A stretch of 64,000 nucleotides of DNA from Yoonia sp034652275 (GTDB taxonomy: Bacteria > Pseudomonadota > Alphaproteobacteria > Rhodobacterales > Rhodobacteraceae), in NCBI RefSeq assembly GCF_034652275.1, contig NZ_JAXIWG010000002.1:558001-622000 (forward strand). Reading direction: 5' to 3'. This document shows, in pieces, positions 1 to 8,728 of this stretch. Both the position numbers and the translations under genes were made by a program. Under the pieces are notes generated by a model. That model was given only the letters and a program-made list of their open reading frames with translations, was not told the DNA's origin and ran no database searches. Numbering within the stretch: the first letter of the stretch is position 1; every line of letters begins with the position of its first letter.

Positions 1-2
1 TT

Positions 3-539
3 GCGCTTCGGACACCCGATTTCACAACCGCGGGCCGCATCGAGCAAGCAATCAACCATCATTTCGGCGGTCATGTCGCACTGATGCAGGACGCCGGTAC
101 TGTAGAGTTGAATATCGCCGCAACACGGATGTCGTCCCCTGCCCATGTTCTGGGCAGGATCGAGAATATCCTTGTCGAACCTGAACGGCGCGCCCGCGTC
201 GTCGTTGATCAGCGGTCAGGAACCATCGTCATGGGCGAAGACGTCAGGATCAGCCGCGTCGCTGTCAGCCAAGGCAATCTGACGCTGCGCATACAGGAAG
301 CGCCGCTGGTCGTGCAGCCCAATCCTTTTGCCGCAGGGGAGACCGTTGTTGTCCCACGCACCGGGGTCGATCTGCAGCAGGAACCGGGAATCGGGCTTGC
401 AGAGGTTCCGGGCGGTACATCGCTAAGCGAGGTCGTCGCAGGCCTGAACGCACTTGGCGTTGCCCCTCGGGACATGATCGACATCCTGAAAAGCATCAAG
501 GCAAGCGGCGCTTTGCATGCCGAGTTTATTGTTCGCTAG
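3..539 (+). CDS. flgI: Flagellar P-ring protein FlgI (3' part)
   Basis: C-terminal 178 residues of FlgI, which forms the periplasmic P ring around the flagellar rod. The reading frame is open from the window edge and starts LRTPDFTTAGRIEQAINHHF, the usual FlgI core; the end, NALGVAPRDMIDILKSIKA, is the family's conserved tail (roughly half the protein is present). The true start lies to the left. It converges on fliP across about 275 bases in which I see no supported gene. Identity is secure from family resemblance; only the 5' end is missing. Confidence 0.93.
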   Translation, partial: ALRTPDFTTAGRIEQAINHHFGGHVALMQDAGTVELNIAATRMSSPAHVLGRIENILVEPERRARVVVDQRSGTIVMGEDVRISRVAVSQGNLTLRIQEAPLVVQPNPFAAGETVVVPRTGVDLQQEPGIGLAEVPGGTSLSEVVAGLNALGVAPRDMIDILKSIKASGALHAEFIVR

Positions 540-814
540 CCACGCAACAAGAACGGGTTCCGGTATCCTGATCAGCTCTGGTCTTGGTATCAATCTGTAC
601 CTGAAAGGCCTCCCAGCGATGTGTTGCGGTATGTTTGACGAAATTGGCCTGCATTACAAAAAGGACAGGTGCGGCAGAGCATCATCGTCCAAGCAATCGG
701 GGGCACACCCAAGCCAGTTAAACGCTCAAGTGGCAGTCGATTGATGCTGACGCATGTTCTTATTTGCGCGCGATGTGCCGCGAATGCGTCGCAGCCGTTC
801 CACCCTTACATTGT

Positions 815-1540
815 TTAGCCGTAACTGCGCACAAGGCTGGATGCGATAAGGCCCCACCCGTCTGCGACGACAAAAAAAGCAAGTTTGAATGGCAATGATA
901 CAATCGCGGGTGGCACCATCATCATGCCCATCGACATCAGGACTGCCGCAACGACCAAATCGATGATCAGAAAGGGAATGAAGATCAGGAACCCGACCTG
1001 AAAGGCACGTTCCATTTCGCTAAGCAGAAATGAGGGAATCAGGATTGATAACGGAGCGTCGATCGGTGCCAAGTTAGGGTCGATATCAGGCCGCAAGGCG
1101 GCTAACGTGGCGAAGGTGTCAGCCTCGATCCGGGCGGCCATGAACCGCTCCAACGGGTCCATGGTCCGGAAAAAAGCTTCGTCCACGGGCATGTTATCGT
1201 TCATGAGCGGTGCGATGCCGCCTGTCCACGCCTCGACGAAAACGGGTTCCATGACGAAATAGGTCAGAAACAATGCAAGGCTGATAATCAGCATATTCGG
1301 TGGCGATTGCTGCAGTCCGATCGCTTGGCGCAAGATAGCGAAGACGGTCACGATAAAGGGAAAGCAAGTCACCATGATCGCGATACCGGGCACAAGGCTT
1401 AGCACGGTGATCAGGATGAGCAGCTGCACAGACCGCGTCGCAAGCGACCCGTCATCTCCCAGCGTGATCGCGAAATCCTGCGCGGTGGCCGGTGTGATTG
1501 CTGCCAGAACCAATGCGGCGGCCAGACCAAAAACCCGCAT
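815..1540 (-). CDS. fliP: Flagellar type III export protein FliP
   Basis: 241 residues, normal FliP length. FliP forms the export gate of the flagellar type III secretion apparatus with FliQ and FliR. An N-terminal signal sequence (about residues 1-20, ending ATAQ) is followed by hydrophobic segments near 40-65 and 85-105, a soluble periplasmic stretch, then two C-terminal membrane segments. The motifs LIPSFLLSEMERAFQVGF and MGMMMVPPA are family signatures. It is the last gene of a minus-strand block with fliN, fliH and fliF; only one base separates it from the fliN stop. Confidence 0.96.
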   Translation of the reverse strand: MRVFGLAAALVLAAITPATAQDFAITLGDDGSLATRSVQLLILITVLSLVPGIAIMVTCFPFIVTVFAILRQAIGLQQSPPNMLIISLALFLTYFVMEPVFVEAWTGGIAPLMNDNMPVDEAFFRTMDPLERFMAARIEADTFATLAALRPDIDPNLAPIDAPLSILIPSFLLSEMERAFQVGFLIFIPFLIIDLVVAAVLMSMGMMMVPPAIVSLPFKLAFFVVADGWGLIASSLVRSYG

Positions 1541-1541
1541 G

Positions 1542-1835
1542 CTAGGCCAGGTTACCAGTGTCGTTCGCCACTTCTGTCAGGCGGACGGCCAATTGACCAG
1601 GTTCGCCGCCATCAAGCTCCTGTAGCTCGCCGCGGGCGATCAGCCTGTCCCCGATGTAGAGTTCGACAGGGTCGTCGATCCGCTTGTCGAGGGCGAGCAC
1701 GGCATTTTCGGCAAGACACAGCAGATCCTTGACCAACGGGCGTGCCTTGCCCACGGAAACCGAAATCTCGATCGGAATGCGGTTGAGCGGGTGATCGTCC
1801 GCCGTGATCCGATGGGCCGCGTGTATGTCATCCAT
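1542..1835 (-). CDS. fliN: Flagellar motor switch protein FliN
   Basis: About 97 residues with the SpoA (surface presentation of antigens) fold seen in the C-ring protein FliN, which with FliG and FliM sets rotation direction and docks export complexes. Visible family features are IPIEISVSVGKARPLVKDLL and DPVELYIGDRLIARGEL. I place the start at 1835 because AGGAG lies 8 bases upstream; an in-frame ATG at 1859 has no ribosome site. The start overlaps the fliH stop by 8 bases (ATGGATGA), so the two are probably translationally coupled. Only a single SpoA domain is present, as in ordinary FliN. Confidence 0.92.
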   Translation of the reverse strand: MDDIHAAHRITADDHPLNRIPIEISVSVGKARPLVKDLLCLAENAVLALDKRIDDPVELYIGDRLIARGELQELDGGEPGQLAVRLTEVANDTGNLA

Positions 1836-2388
1836 TTGCGCTACTCCTGTGATTATCATGATTTATCAGGCCGAGAATCTGTCTGATGTCCGAAAGGCAC
1901 CGGTCCATGTCGAGATGGGTGTCAACGCCAGCTTGCCCGACCCAAGCGGCATGGGGCGACAGGGTTGGATCGGCGACGATCGTGACGCGGGCAGCGATAT
2001 CCGCCGTGGCTTGGGCGACAGGGTGCTGCTGGGATGGGTGGACATGGACGACGATCGTCTCGCCTTGATTTGCTGTCTGGTGGTCCACGACAAGGTCCGC
2101 GATCTGCCGCGCGATGCCTAGGTCGACACATGAGGGCAGGACAGTTTCAACCAGCGCTTCGATCAGGCCCGTCAGTGATTCCATCACATCCTGCTGCGCC
2201 TCGCGATAGGTGAAGGCCATATCCGACAGTGTTTGCACAAGGTCGCTTCTCAACCTGTCCGCTGCCACATTGGCCGCATCAGTGGCGGCAGCAAAACCGG
2301 CCTCATAACCGTCTTGATACGCTTCGTTCAGCCCGGGATCAGCCACTGGGGGCATGTCGAAGGACTCAAGGCTGACCACGCCGCCCAT
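1828..2388 (-). CDS. fliH: FliH-like flagellar assembly protein
   Basis: 186 residues. FliH regulates the FliI export ATPase as an outer-stalk dimer. The N-terminal third is helical with YQDGYEAGFAAATDAA, like the G-rich helices of FliH, and the C-terminal half resembles the ATPase V1 subunit E fold (VHVHPSQ, AARVTIVADPTL, GQAGVDTHLDMD). Assignment rests on these features and on the position between fliF and fliN; primary sequence conservation in FliH is weak. The start shares one base with the fliF stop (TGATG). Confidence 0.8.
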   Translation of the reverse strand: MGGVVSLESFDMPPVADPGLNEAYQDGYEAGFAAATDAANVAADRLRSDLVQTLSDMAFTYREAQQDVMESLTGLIEALVETVLPSCVDLGIARQIADLVVDHQTANQGETIVVHVHPSQQHPVAQATADIAARVTIVADPTLSPHAAWVGQAGVDTHLDMDRCLSDIRQILGLINHDNHRSSANG

Positions 2389-3974
2389 CAGTTACGTCCT
2401 GCTGGCGCAGGGTCTTCGATCCAGTCTTGCAGGATCTGGATCGTCTCTGGCTGGCGTTCCGCGATCATACGGCGCAGCCGGGTGACCGGGTCATCGCTGA
2501 TATCCGGCATATCGAAACCGCTGGTCATGAAATCCGCCATTGCGTCGTCGTTCACGGCCATTGCCATCGCCATGGGGGGGGCCGGTTCACTGGTGCCTTC
2601 GATCAGGTCCATCTCTCGGGGTGGTGGCAGCAACCGTGATGGCGCAAGGATCGGCCGCACCACAAAAAGCCCGAGGATCAGTGCGACGACCGCAAGCACG
2701 CCGATCTGTATCAGCTGCATCATGTCAAGCGGCAGGCCCGCTACTCCGGCCTGGGCCAGTGTCCCCTCGGGCACAATCGGATCGAACCGCATGGATTTCA
2801 GCGTGATCACGTCCCCGCGCGCGGTATCGAGCCCGACGGCAGAGGCGACAAGTTCTTGCAATGACGCTAATTCTTCGGCGCTGCGTGCTTCTGTCGTGAC
2901 AGTGCCATCGGCGCCTGTCGCAGTGACATCGTTGATCAGCACTGCCACTGTCAGCCGACGGATCGCCCCTGGTTGGCGCAGCAACTGACGCTGGGTTTCC
3001 GACACCTCGTAATTGGTCAGTGTCCGGCTTTCGCTGTTTTCGTTGCTCGACGCGCCATTGCCGCCTGCGGCGTCCCCGTCCGGCAGGTTCGAGGCAACCG
3101 TCACCCCGCTGTTGCGGCTGTCGGTGGACACCCCGTTGCTTTCGGTGATGTCGGTGCTGATGGCGATCCGGCTGTCGGGGTCGACAAGGCGTTCAGTGAT
3201 CGATTCGGTTTCGGTGACCGTGTCGATCGCCACCTCGACCACGGCGTTGCCAATGCCGACGCGTGCCGCAAGCAGTCGTTCCGCCCGGAGCCGCAGGGCG
3301 GCGGCACGGTCTTCGCCCGCTGGTATGCTGTCCTGCCCGTCGCCGTCCGACAAAAGCCCGCCATTATCGTCGATGATGGCGACCCTTTCAGGTGCGAGCC
3401 CCGGGACTGCGGCGCCGACCAGAAACTGCAGGGCACGGATATGCGACGCCGAGAGCGTGCCACCACCAGTCGTGACAGTGACCGCTGCAGTAGCGGTCTG
3501 TTCGCGGTCGAAAGGCCGGTTTGAAGGCGTGGAGATATGCACCCGCGCAGCGCGGATATTCGGGTTGGCAAGGATCGTGCGCGCCAGTTCGCCTTCCTTG
3601 GCGCGCCAGTATGCCGCGTCGAACATCTGCGACGTGGTGCTGAACCCCGACAACTGATCAAGGATTTCATAGCCTTGGCTGCCGGTCGCTGGCAGGCCTT
3701 CCCCGGCAAGGCCCATGCGCAGGTTGTCCCGCATCGCGGTGGGCACATAGATGTTGGTGCCACGCACCTCGTAGGCCACGCCGCGCTGGTCCAGTGCCGC
3801 GATCACATCGCCTGCCGCGCGTGCCTCCAGCCCACCGTAAAGCAGCCCCATGTCGCGTGTGCCGGCCCCGCGAGCAAGAAAGAGAACGACAACGAACACT
3901 GCCACTGTTGCCGCGATCACAAGGATGCGCCGTGGATTGTCGAGGGCCGACCAGACCGAGCCGAGACTTTGCAA
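2388..3974 (-). CDS. fliF: Flagellar MS-ring protein FliF
   Basis: 528 residues, typical for FliF, the membrane ring that seeds basal-body assembly. A transmembrane helix at about residues 17-34, a YscJ-like periplasmic domain (LLYGGLEARAAGDVIAALDQ, then ARVHISTPSNRPF), a Gly/Ser/Asn-rich central loop near 300-330, and a second membrane helix near residue 430 are all visible. The start appears to be TTG: a TGA lies just upstream in frame, and GGAG is spaced 7 bases from the TTG. It is the first gene of the minus-strand fliF-fliH-fliN-fliP block, divergent from fliL, with a CtrA-like motif between the two. Confidence 0.95.
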   Translation of the reverse strand: MQSLGSVWSALDNPRRILVIAATVAVFVVVLFLARGAGTRDMGLLYGGLEARAAGDVIAALDQRGVAYEVRGTNIYVPTAMRDNLRMGLAGEGLPATGSQGYEILDQLSGFSTTSQMFDAAYWRAKEGELARTILANPNIRAARVHISTPSNRPFDREQTATAAVTVTTGGGTLSASHIRALQFLVGAAVPGLAPERVAIIDDNGGLLSDGDGQDSIPAGEDRAAALRLRAERLLAARVGIGNAVVEVAIDTVTETESITERLVDPDSRIAISTDITESNGVSTDSRNSGVTVASNLPDGDAAGGNGASSNENSESRTLTNYEVSETQRQLLRQPGAIRRLTVAVLINDVTATGADGTVTTEARSAEELASLQELVASAVGLDTARGDVITLKSMRFDPIVPEGTLAQAGVAGLPLDMMQLIQIGVLAVVALILGLFVVRPILAPSRLLPPPREMDLIEGTSEPAPPMAMAMAVNDDAMADFMTSGFDMPDISDDPVTRLRRMIAERQPETIQILQDWIEDPAPAGRN

Positions 3975-4030
3975 AGCGGTTCTCCAACATCAAGGGCATT
4001 CTGCCGATGCCCCTGTTTGGACGATGAGCC

Positions 4031-4045
4031 TTAACAATCGGTTAG
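4031..4045. promoter_or_regulatory. CtrA-like binding motif between fliF and fliL
   Basis: TTAA, seven bases, then TTAG, one mismatch from the alphaproteobacterial CtrA consensus TTAA-N7-TTAA. It sits 57 bases upstream of the fliF start and 48 bases upstream of the fliL ATG, in the only gap between these divergent flagellar blocks. CtrA control of early flagellar genes is known in Caulobacter and roseobacters; its action here is inferred. Confidence 0.5.
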
Positions 4046-4092
4046 GGCTTCTTGGGCTATGACGTTTTTTGTAAAGCCTGAAAGGAACACCC

Positions 4093-4581
4093 ATGACTGC
4101 CGCTGCTGACCCCGATAGCGACCGCCCCCGCAAAGCTGGTAAAAAGCCGTTACTCATAGGGGTTGCGCTGGCCGTTCTGGGCGGCGGCGGTGGTTTCTTC
4201 GCTGTGCAATCGGGCTTGCTGGCAGGCAATGGCGATATGGCACAATCGTCGAATCAACCTGTTGCGACATCTATGGCGCTGACGGTCGGCTTTGTTGCGC
4301 TTGATCCGCTCGTGATCTCGTTGCCTGCGACCAACGGCCGGGATCACCTGCGTTTTTCCGCCCAGCTCGAGGTCCCGCTTGCCCATGTCGCCGAGGTCGA
4401 GGCGATCAAGCCGCGAATCGTTGATGTGTTGAACGGTTATCTGCGCGCGGTCGATCTGGCCGAACTTGAAAACCCCGCAGCGTTGGGGCGCATGCGCAGC
4501 CAGATGCTGCGCCGCGTACAGGTTGTCGCCGGGGATGGGCGGATCAGCGATCTGCTGATCATGGAATTCGTACTGAGCTGA
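4093..4581 (+). CDS. fliL: Flagellar basal body-associated protein FliL
   Basis: 162 residues. FliL surrounds and stabilises the stator units. A cytoplasmic basic N-terminus (RPRKAGKKP), a single membrane helix at about residues 17-39 (GGGGGFFAVQ), and a periplasmic stomatin-like domain (FVALDPLVISLPATNG) ending in MRSQMLRRVQ and LLIMEFVLS fit the family. AAAGGA lies 8 bases before the ATG. It is the first gene of the long plus-strand block that continues through motA to flhB. A second FliL-like gene lies at 13066-13569. Confidence 0.92.
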   Translation: MTAAADPDSDRPRKAGKKPLLIGVALAVLGGGGGFFAVQSGLLAGNGDMAQSSNQPVATSMALTVGFVALDPLVISLPATNGRDHLRFSAQLEVPLAHVAEVEAIKPRIVDVLNGYLRAVDLAELENPAALGRMRSQMLRRVQVVAGDGRISDLLIMEFVLS

Positions 4582-4593
4582 GGGAGCACGCGA

Positions 4594-4950
4594 ATGGACT
4601 TGATTTCAGACATTTTGTTGGTGTCCGGAGCGTTCGGGGCCGGTTTCTATTGTCTGGTGCTCGCGCGCAGACTGCGCCGGTTTACCGACCTTGAAAAGGG
4701 CGTTGGCGGTGCGGTGGCTGTCTTGTCCGCGCAGGTGGACGACCTGACCAAGACCCTCAATCGCGCGCAGGTCACGGCGAAAGGGTCGGTTGATACGCTG
4801 GCCGACGTCAGCACGCGCGCGGAAGCTGCGGCGCAACGGCTCGAACTGCTGGTCGCATCCATGCATGACCTGCCAGAACCCGCGCGGCAGACACCGGTAC
4901 AGAACCCTGTATTTGCGCGGCGTGAACCTGTGGTACGAGGGCCGCAATGA
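4594..4950 (+). CDS. Small membrane-anchored coiled-coil protein of the fliL-motA operon
   Basis: 118 residues, function unknown. One N-terminal membrane helix (about residues 6-24, ILLVSGAFGAGFYCLVLA), a basic stop-transfer RRLRRF, then a helical stretch (30-90) with heptad-like hydrophobics (LEKGVGGAVAVLSAQVDDL) that should form a coiled coil, and a Pro-rich tail. It lies 12 bases after fliL, and its stop overlaps the start of the MotE-like gene (ATGA). The context suggests a stator or basal-body accessory role; that is inference only. Confidence 0.75.
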   Translation: MDLISDILLVSGAFGAGFYCLVLARRLRRFTDLEKGVGGAVAVLSAQVDDLTKTLNRAQVTAKGSVDTLADVSTRAEAAAQRLELLVASMHDLPEPARQTPVQNPVFARREPVVRGPQ

Positions 4951-5516
4951 CTGCATCCGTGTTGCGCCGTCGTCATCGCGGAACCCTGCACATCATCGCG
5001 GGGCTATTGCTGCTCTCAGCCGTCTTCCGCGCCGGTCCTTACATTGGACCTGCTTTCGCACAAGAGCCTGCAACGTCTGATTCCGTCCTGTCGGAAGACA
5101 CGCTGCCGATGATACCTGCCGAAATGCTGGCTGCATTTCAGGCGCGCGAGGCGCGGCTTGCCGAGCGCGAGGGGCAGCTGCGGGACCGTTTGCAAGCATT
5201 GCGGGTCGCCGAGATCGAGATCGCCGAAAAACTCGAGGCGATGCGCCGTGCAGAAGAATCGTTGAACGCCACGATTGCGCAGGCTGAAACGGCCTCTTCG
5301 ACGGATCTTGAATTGCTGCGGTCGGTATACGAGAACATGAAACCCAAGGATGCCGCGGCGCTTTTCGTTGAAATGCCGCCTCCGTTTGCAGCGGGGTTTC
5401 TGGGCATGATGCGGCCCGAGGCTTCGGCGTTGATCATGGCCGAATTGCCCCCGGAGGTTGCCTATTCCTTCAGCGTCGTCTTGGCAGGGCGGAACGCGAA
5501 CGTGCCGACCGACTGA
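4947..5516 (+). CDS. MotE-like periplasmic stator chaperone
   Basis: 189 residues. An N-terminal membrane anchor or signal (about residues 15-38) precedes a long coiled coil (60-110, rich in REARLAEREGQLRDRL-type heptads) and a C-terminal MgtE-N-like helical domain (SVYENMKPKDAAALFVEMPP, then FLGMMRPEASALIMAEL). This is the architecture of MotE in Sinorhizobium, a chaperone for a periplasmic stator protein. It overlaps the preceding gene by 4 bases, and motA starts 74 bases downstream. The specific name is not secure; the domain pattern is. Confidence 0.8.
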   Translation: MTASVLRRRHRGTLHIIAGLLLLSAVFRAGPYIGPAFAQEPATSDSVLSEDTLPMIPAEMLAAFQAREARLAEREGQLRDRLQALRVAEIEIAEKLEAMRRAEESLNATIAQAETASSTDLELLRSVYENMKPKDAAALFVEMPPPFAAGFLGMMRPEASALIMAELPPEVAYSFSVVLAGRNANVPTD

Positions 5517-5590
5517 ATGGTCAGGGAACATTAAGACTTGGGTTGTAGACCCGATGTCGGGACTGCAGTCATCGAAGAGGCACGGACATC

Positions 5591-6460
5591 ATGATTGGTA
5601 TGATCGGCATTGTCGTTGTTTTTACAACGGTATTCGGGGGCTACCTGCTCGCCGGTGGCAAGATGGGCATCATTCTCAAGGCGCTCCCCTATGAAATGTT
5701 GATGATTCTTGGGGCCGCTGTCGGCGCGTTTGCGATTGCGAACGACAAGTCCACGGTGATGGCGACGATCAGGGATATGGGCAAGGTTTTTAAAGGCCCC
5801 AAGTGGCAGGCGGACGATTACCGCGATCTGCTGTGTCTGCTGTTCGAGCTGATCCGTGTTGCGCGTACAAACCCCGTCGCCCTGGAAAGCCATATCGAGG
5901 CGCCAGAGACGTCCACGATCTTCGGAAAGTACCCCAAAATCCTTGGCGACCGCGAGGCGATTGCATTGATCTGCGACACCTTGCGGTCGGCATCGATGAA
6001 TTATGACGATCCGCATCAGGTTGAGGAGATCCTTGAAAAGCGGATCGAGGCGACACTGCACCACAAGATGCATTCCTCGCATGCCTTGCAGACGGTCGCG
6101 GACGGCTTGCCCGCATTGGGGATCGTTGCAGCTGTGCTTGGTGTGATCAAGACGATGGCCTCGATCGACCAACCCCCCGAAGTTTTGGGGAAACTGATCG
6201 GCGGCGCCCTTGTCGGCACATTTCTGGGTGTCTTTCTTGCCTATGGCTTTGTCGGCCCTTTTTCCAACAAGGTCAAAGCAGTGGTCGAGGATGATGCGCA
6301 TTTCCACCAGCTGATCCGCGAGGTCCTTGTTGCCAATCTTTATGCCCATGCGCCCAATATCTGTGTCGAGGTTGGACGACAGAATATGCCCAGCCATTAT
6401 CGGCCCAGCTTTGCCGACATGGAAAATGCGCTCAAAGCGACCAAGCAGGATGCAGCATGA
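5591..6460 (+). CDS. motA: Flagellar stator protein MotA
   Basis: 289 residues, MotA/TolQ/ExbB family proton channel. It has four predicted membrane segments (about 1-20, 30-50, 170-190, 200-225). The channel motif PALGIVAAVLGVIKTM and GGALVGTFLGVFLAYGFVGP are strong family signatures, and the cytoplasmic loop contains the conserved RR-rotor-contact region. No motB follows directly, so its partner must be encoded elsewhere. The stop overlaps the next gene's start by ATGA, coupling the two. Confidence 0.96.
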   Translation: MIGMIGIVVVFTTVFGGYLLAGGKMGIILKALPYEMLMILGAAVGAFAIANDKSTVMATIRDMGKVFKGPKWQADDYRDLLCLLFELIRVARTNPVALESHIEAPETSTIFGKYPKILGDREAIALICDTLRSASMNYDDPHQVEEILEKRIEATLHHKMHSSHALQTVADGLPALGIVAAVLGVIKTMASIDQPPEVLGKLIGGALVGTFLGVFLAYGFVGPFSNKVKAVVEDDAHFHQLIREVLVANLYAHAPNICVEVGRQNMPSHYRPSFADMENALKATKQDAA

Positions 6461-8646
6461 GACTGGTTCTTTGCACACTGCTGCTGGCCTGGCTTCCGCT
6501 TGGTCTTGTTGCGCAGCCTGTGGGTGTACAGACTGGAGAACACGCAACCTTTTCGCGCGTGGTGGTCCGACTGCCTGCGGGGGCTGACTGGGTTTTTGGT
6601 CGCGATCCGGGCGGCTATGTCTTGCGGCTGCCGGTAACGGACGGGTACGATCTGCGGCGCTTTTACGATCTGATCCCGAACACGCGGATCACGGCCGTGT
6701 CGCAGGATGCCGCCGCAGGCGAGCTGCGACTTGCCGTATCCTGCGCGTGCAATGCAAACGTATTTCTGACTTCACCCCGGTTTCTTGTCATCGATGTTGC
6801 TGACGGTCCGGCAGACCCTGCCTCGCCTTTTGAGCAATTCATCGACCCAGACATCGCGTCGATACAGCCTCCTGAAACGGGGAGAGGTGTCTTGCCCGTG
6901 GTCTTTCCAGATGACCCCGCCACAGGACCTGGCCGGTTTTTCCCTCTTCCGCTTTTCCAAGGCGATTCGCCACGCCAGCCTTTGATGCCTGTGGTGTCGG
7001 ACGAACTGGCCGCGCTCGAACGGCTGGTCGTCGAAAGCCTTGGCCGCGGTCTGACAACCGGTATGCTGGAGCCTGATATCGCGGGCAGCGGCGGGATCAT
7101 CGACAGGCCGCCGCAGGTCGCCCCCGATCTGCCTTTGCCTGGTATCTCGGTGTCGAGTGGCGTCGATCCTCTCGCTGTGCCGGGCGCGGCTGTGCCGCCG
7201 GTTGCATCCGATGGCACTGCTTGCGTGCCAGAGGCCTTTGTCGATCTTGCCGCATGGGCTGACGACCGGCCGTTTGGCGACCAGATCGCGGCGAAGCGAT
7301 CAGGGCTGGTGCAGGAGTTTGACCGGTTCGACCCCGAGGTCGTTCTTGGTCTGGCGCGCACCTATGTCCATTTCGGGTTTGGTCGTGAAGCAATCCAGAC
7401 TCTGGATCTTGACCGCGCGGGATCCGTTGAGCGGACATATCTGCGGCTTGTTGCGCAGATCGTGGATGATGAACCTGTCGCATTTCCTGATCTCGACATG
7501 CAGGTAACTTGTCCATCTTCTGTCGCGTTTTGGGCGTTTCTTGCCACGCCGATCGATCGCCTCGCAGAAAACAGCAATCGTGCTGCGATTTTGCGCACGC
7601 ACAGTAACCTGCCCCCACAAATGCAGCGCCATCTTGGGCCGCGGCTTGCCGAACGCTTTGCTGCAGTCGGTGACGACGATGCGGCGGATCAGGCATTGCG
7701 GCTGGCGCGCCGCGACGCACCTGCCGCCATTGCAACACGGCTAGCGGCGGCAACACTCGCGACGCGCCTTGGCGACGATACTGCTGAACTGGATACTCTG
7801 ACACTGCTCGCTCAAACAGAGCCACGGATCACGGCAGAGGCGATGATCCGGTTCCTGACAGAAGCGGCGCGGCAACAGACCCCGGTACCACCTACCGAGA
7901 TGATCACGGCCGATGCCTTGCGTTTCGAATATGCGCAGACACCGATCGCCGCAGACATTGCCGCGGCTCAGATTGCTGCCCATTTAGCGGTGGACGCGTT
8001 TGCCGATGCGATCAGGCTGTTCGAAGAGACGGAACCCATATTTGATGCGGCTAGGCGTGGCGATTTACAGTTGGACATTGATTTGGCCGCAGTCGCGCGC
8101 ATGACAGATGCGGGTTTTCTGGTCCATTTTCTGGGCAAACCGTTACCTTTGAGGACAGTCGAGCTGCGTGAGAAAGTCGCGGGGCGTTTGATATCGTTGG
8201 GATTTCCAGATCAGGCGTTGCTTGTGCTTGGGCCAGAAATGCCGACCCAACCGGACCTGAACGCAAACTATCTGCGTGCAGCTGCGTTGATTGATCTGAA
8301 CGAAGCCGATGCCGCCTTGCGCATCTTGCGTGATGATCCCGCGGATCGCGCTGTCGCGTTGCGGGATGCCGCCCGGTCTGTTCGGGCAGGCAATGCCGCT
8401 GATGCACTGGATGATTCCCCGCCCGATGTTACCGCCTGGCGGACCGGCAACTGGGCGAACCTTGCGCAATCGGATGATCCGTTGATGCGAGATGCGGGTG
8501 TGGCGCTGTTGAATGCAGCGGGCCGTGTCTTCGATCAGGACGCACCGCTGGCAAGCGGGCGTGCCCTGTTGGACGATGCTGGGCAGTCCCGTGTTCTGCT
8601 TGATGGCCTGCTGGACAGGTTCATGCCACCAGACGACGACTTCTGA
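6457..8646 (+). CDS. Large periplasmic protein of the motA-flhA operon, unknown function
   Basis: 729 residues, not recognised as a named family. A clear signal peptide (residues 1-19, ending GLVAQ) is followed by a beta-rich region at about 25-110 with two close cysteines (VSCACNAN), a Pro-rich linker (115-250), and a long Ala/Leu-rich helical region (265-729) with TPR-like helix pairs such as DQALRLARRDAPAAIATRL and AALIDLNEADAALRILRDD. It is translationally coupled to motA by ATGA overlap, which argues for a role with the stator in the periplasm, comparable in position (not sequence) to MotC of rhizobia. Confidence 0.8.
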   Translation: MRLVLCTLLLAWLPLGLVAQPVGVQTGEHATFSRVVVRLPAGADWVFGRDPGGYVLRLPVTDGYDLRRFYDLIPNTRITAVSQDAAAGELRLAVSCACNANVFLTSPRFLVIDVADGPADPASPFEQFIDPDIASIQPPETGRGVLPVVFPDDPATGPGRFFPLPLFQGDSPRQPLMPVVSDELAALERLVVESLGRGLTTGMLEPDIAGSGGIIDRPPQVAPDLPLPGISVSSGVDPLAVPGAAVPPVASDGTACVPEAFVDLAAWADDRPFGDQIAAKRSGLVQEFDRFDPEVVLGLARTYVHFGFGREAIQTLDLDRAGSVERTYLRLVAQIVDDEPVAFPDLDMQVTCPSSVAFWAFLATPIDRLAENSNRAAILRTHSNLPPQMQRHLGPRLAERFAAVGDDDAADQALRLARRDAPAAIATRLAAATLATRLGDDTAELDTLTLLAQTEPRITAEAMIRFLTEAARQQTPVPPTEMITADALRFEYAQTPIAADIAAAQIAAHLAVDAFADAIRLFEETEPIFDAARRGDLQLDIDLAAVARMTDAGFLVHFLGKPLPLRTVELREKVAGRLISLGFPDQALLVLGPEMPTQPDLNANYLRAAALIDLNEADAALRILRDDPADRAVALRDAARSVRAGNAADALDDSPPDVTAWRTGNWANLAQSDDPLMRDAGVALLNAAGRVFDQDAPLASGRALLDDAGQSRVLLDGLLDRFMPPDDDF

Positions 8647-8728
8647 TCATTGCTGCTTATGCTTTGGTAACCAATTTCCGGCAATCTGAGTGCCAAGACG
8701 GGACTGGTCAACAGTCGGCGCGTCAACC

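Noticed and set aside
517..744. 75-residue open frame between flgI and fliP
   Set aside because: Overlaps the end of flgI, has atypical composition (Ser, Cys, Lys rich) and no ribosome site or family resemblance.
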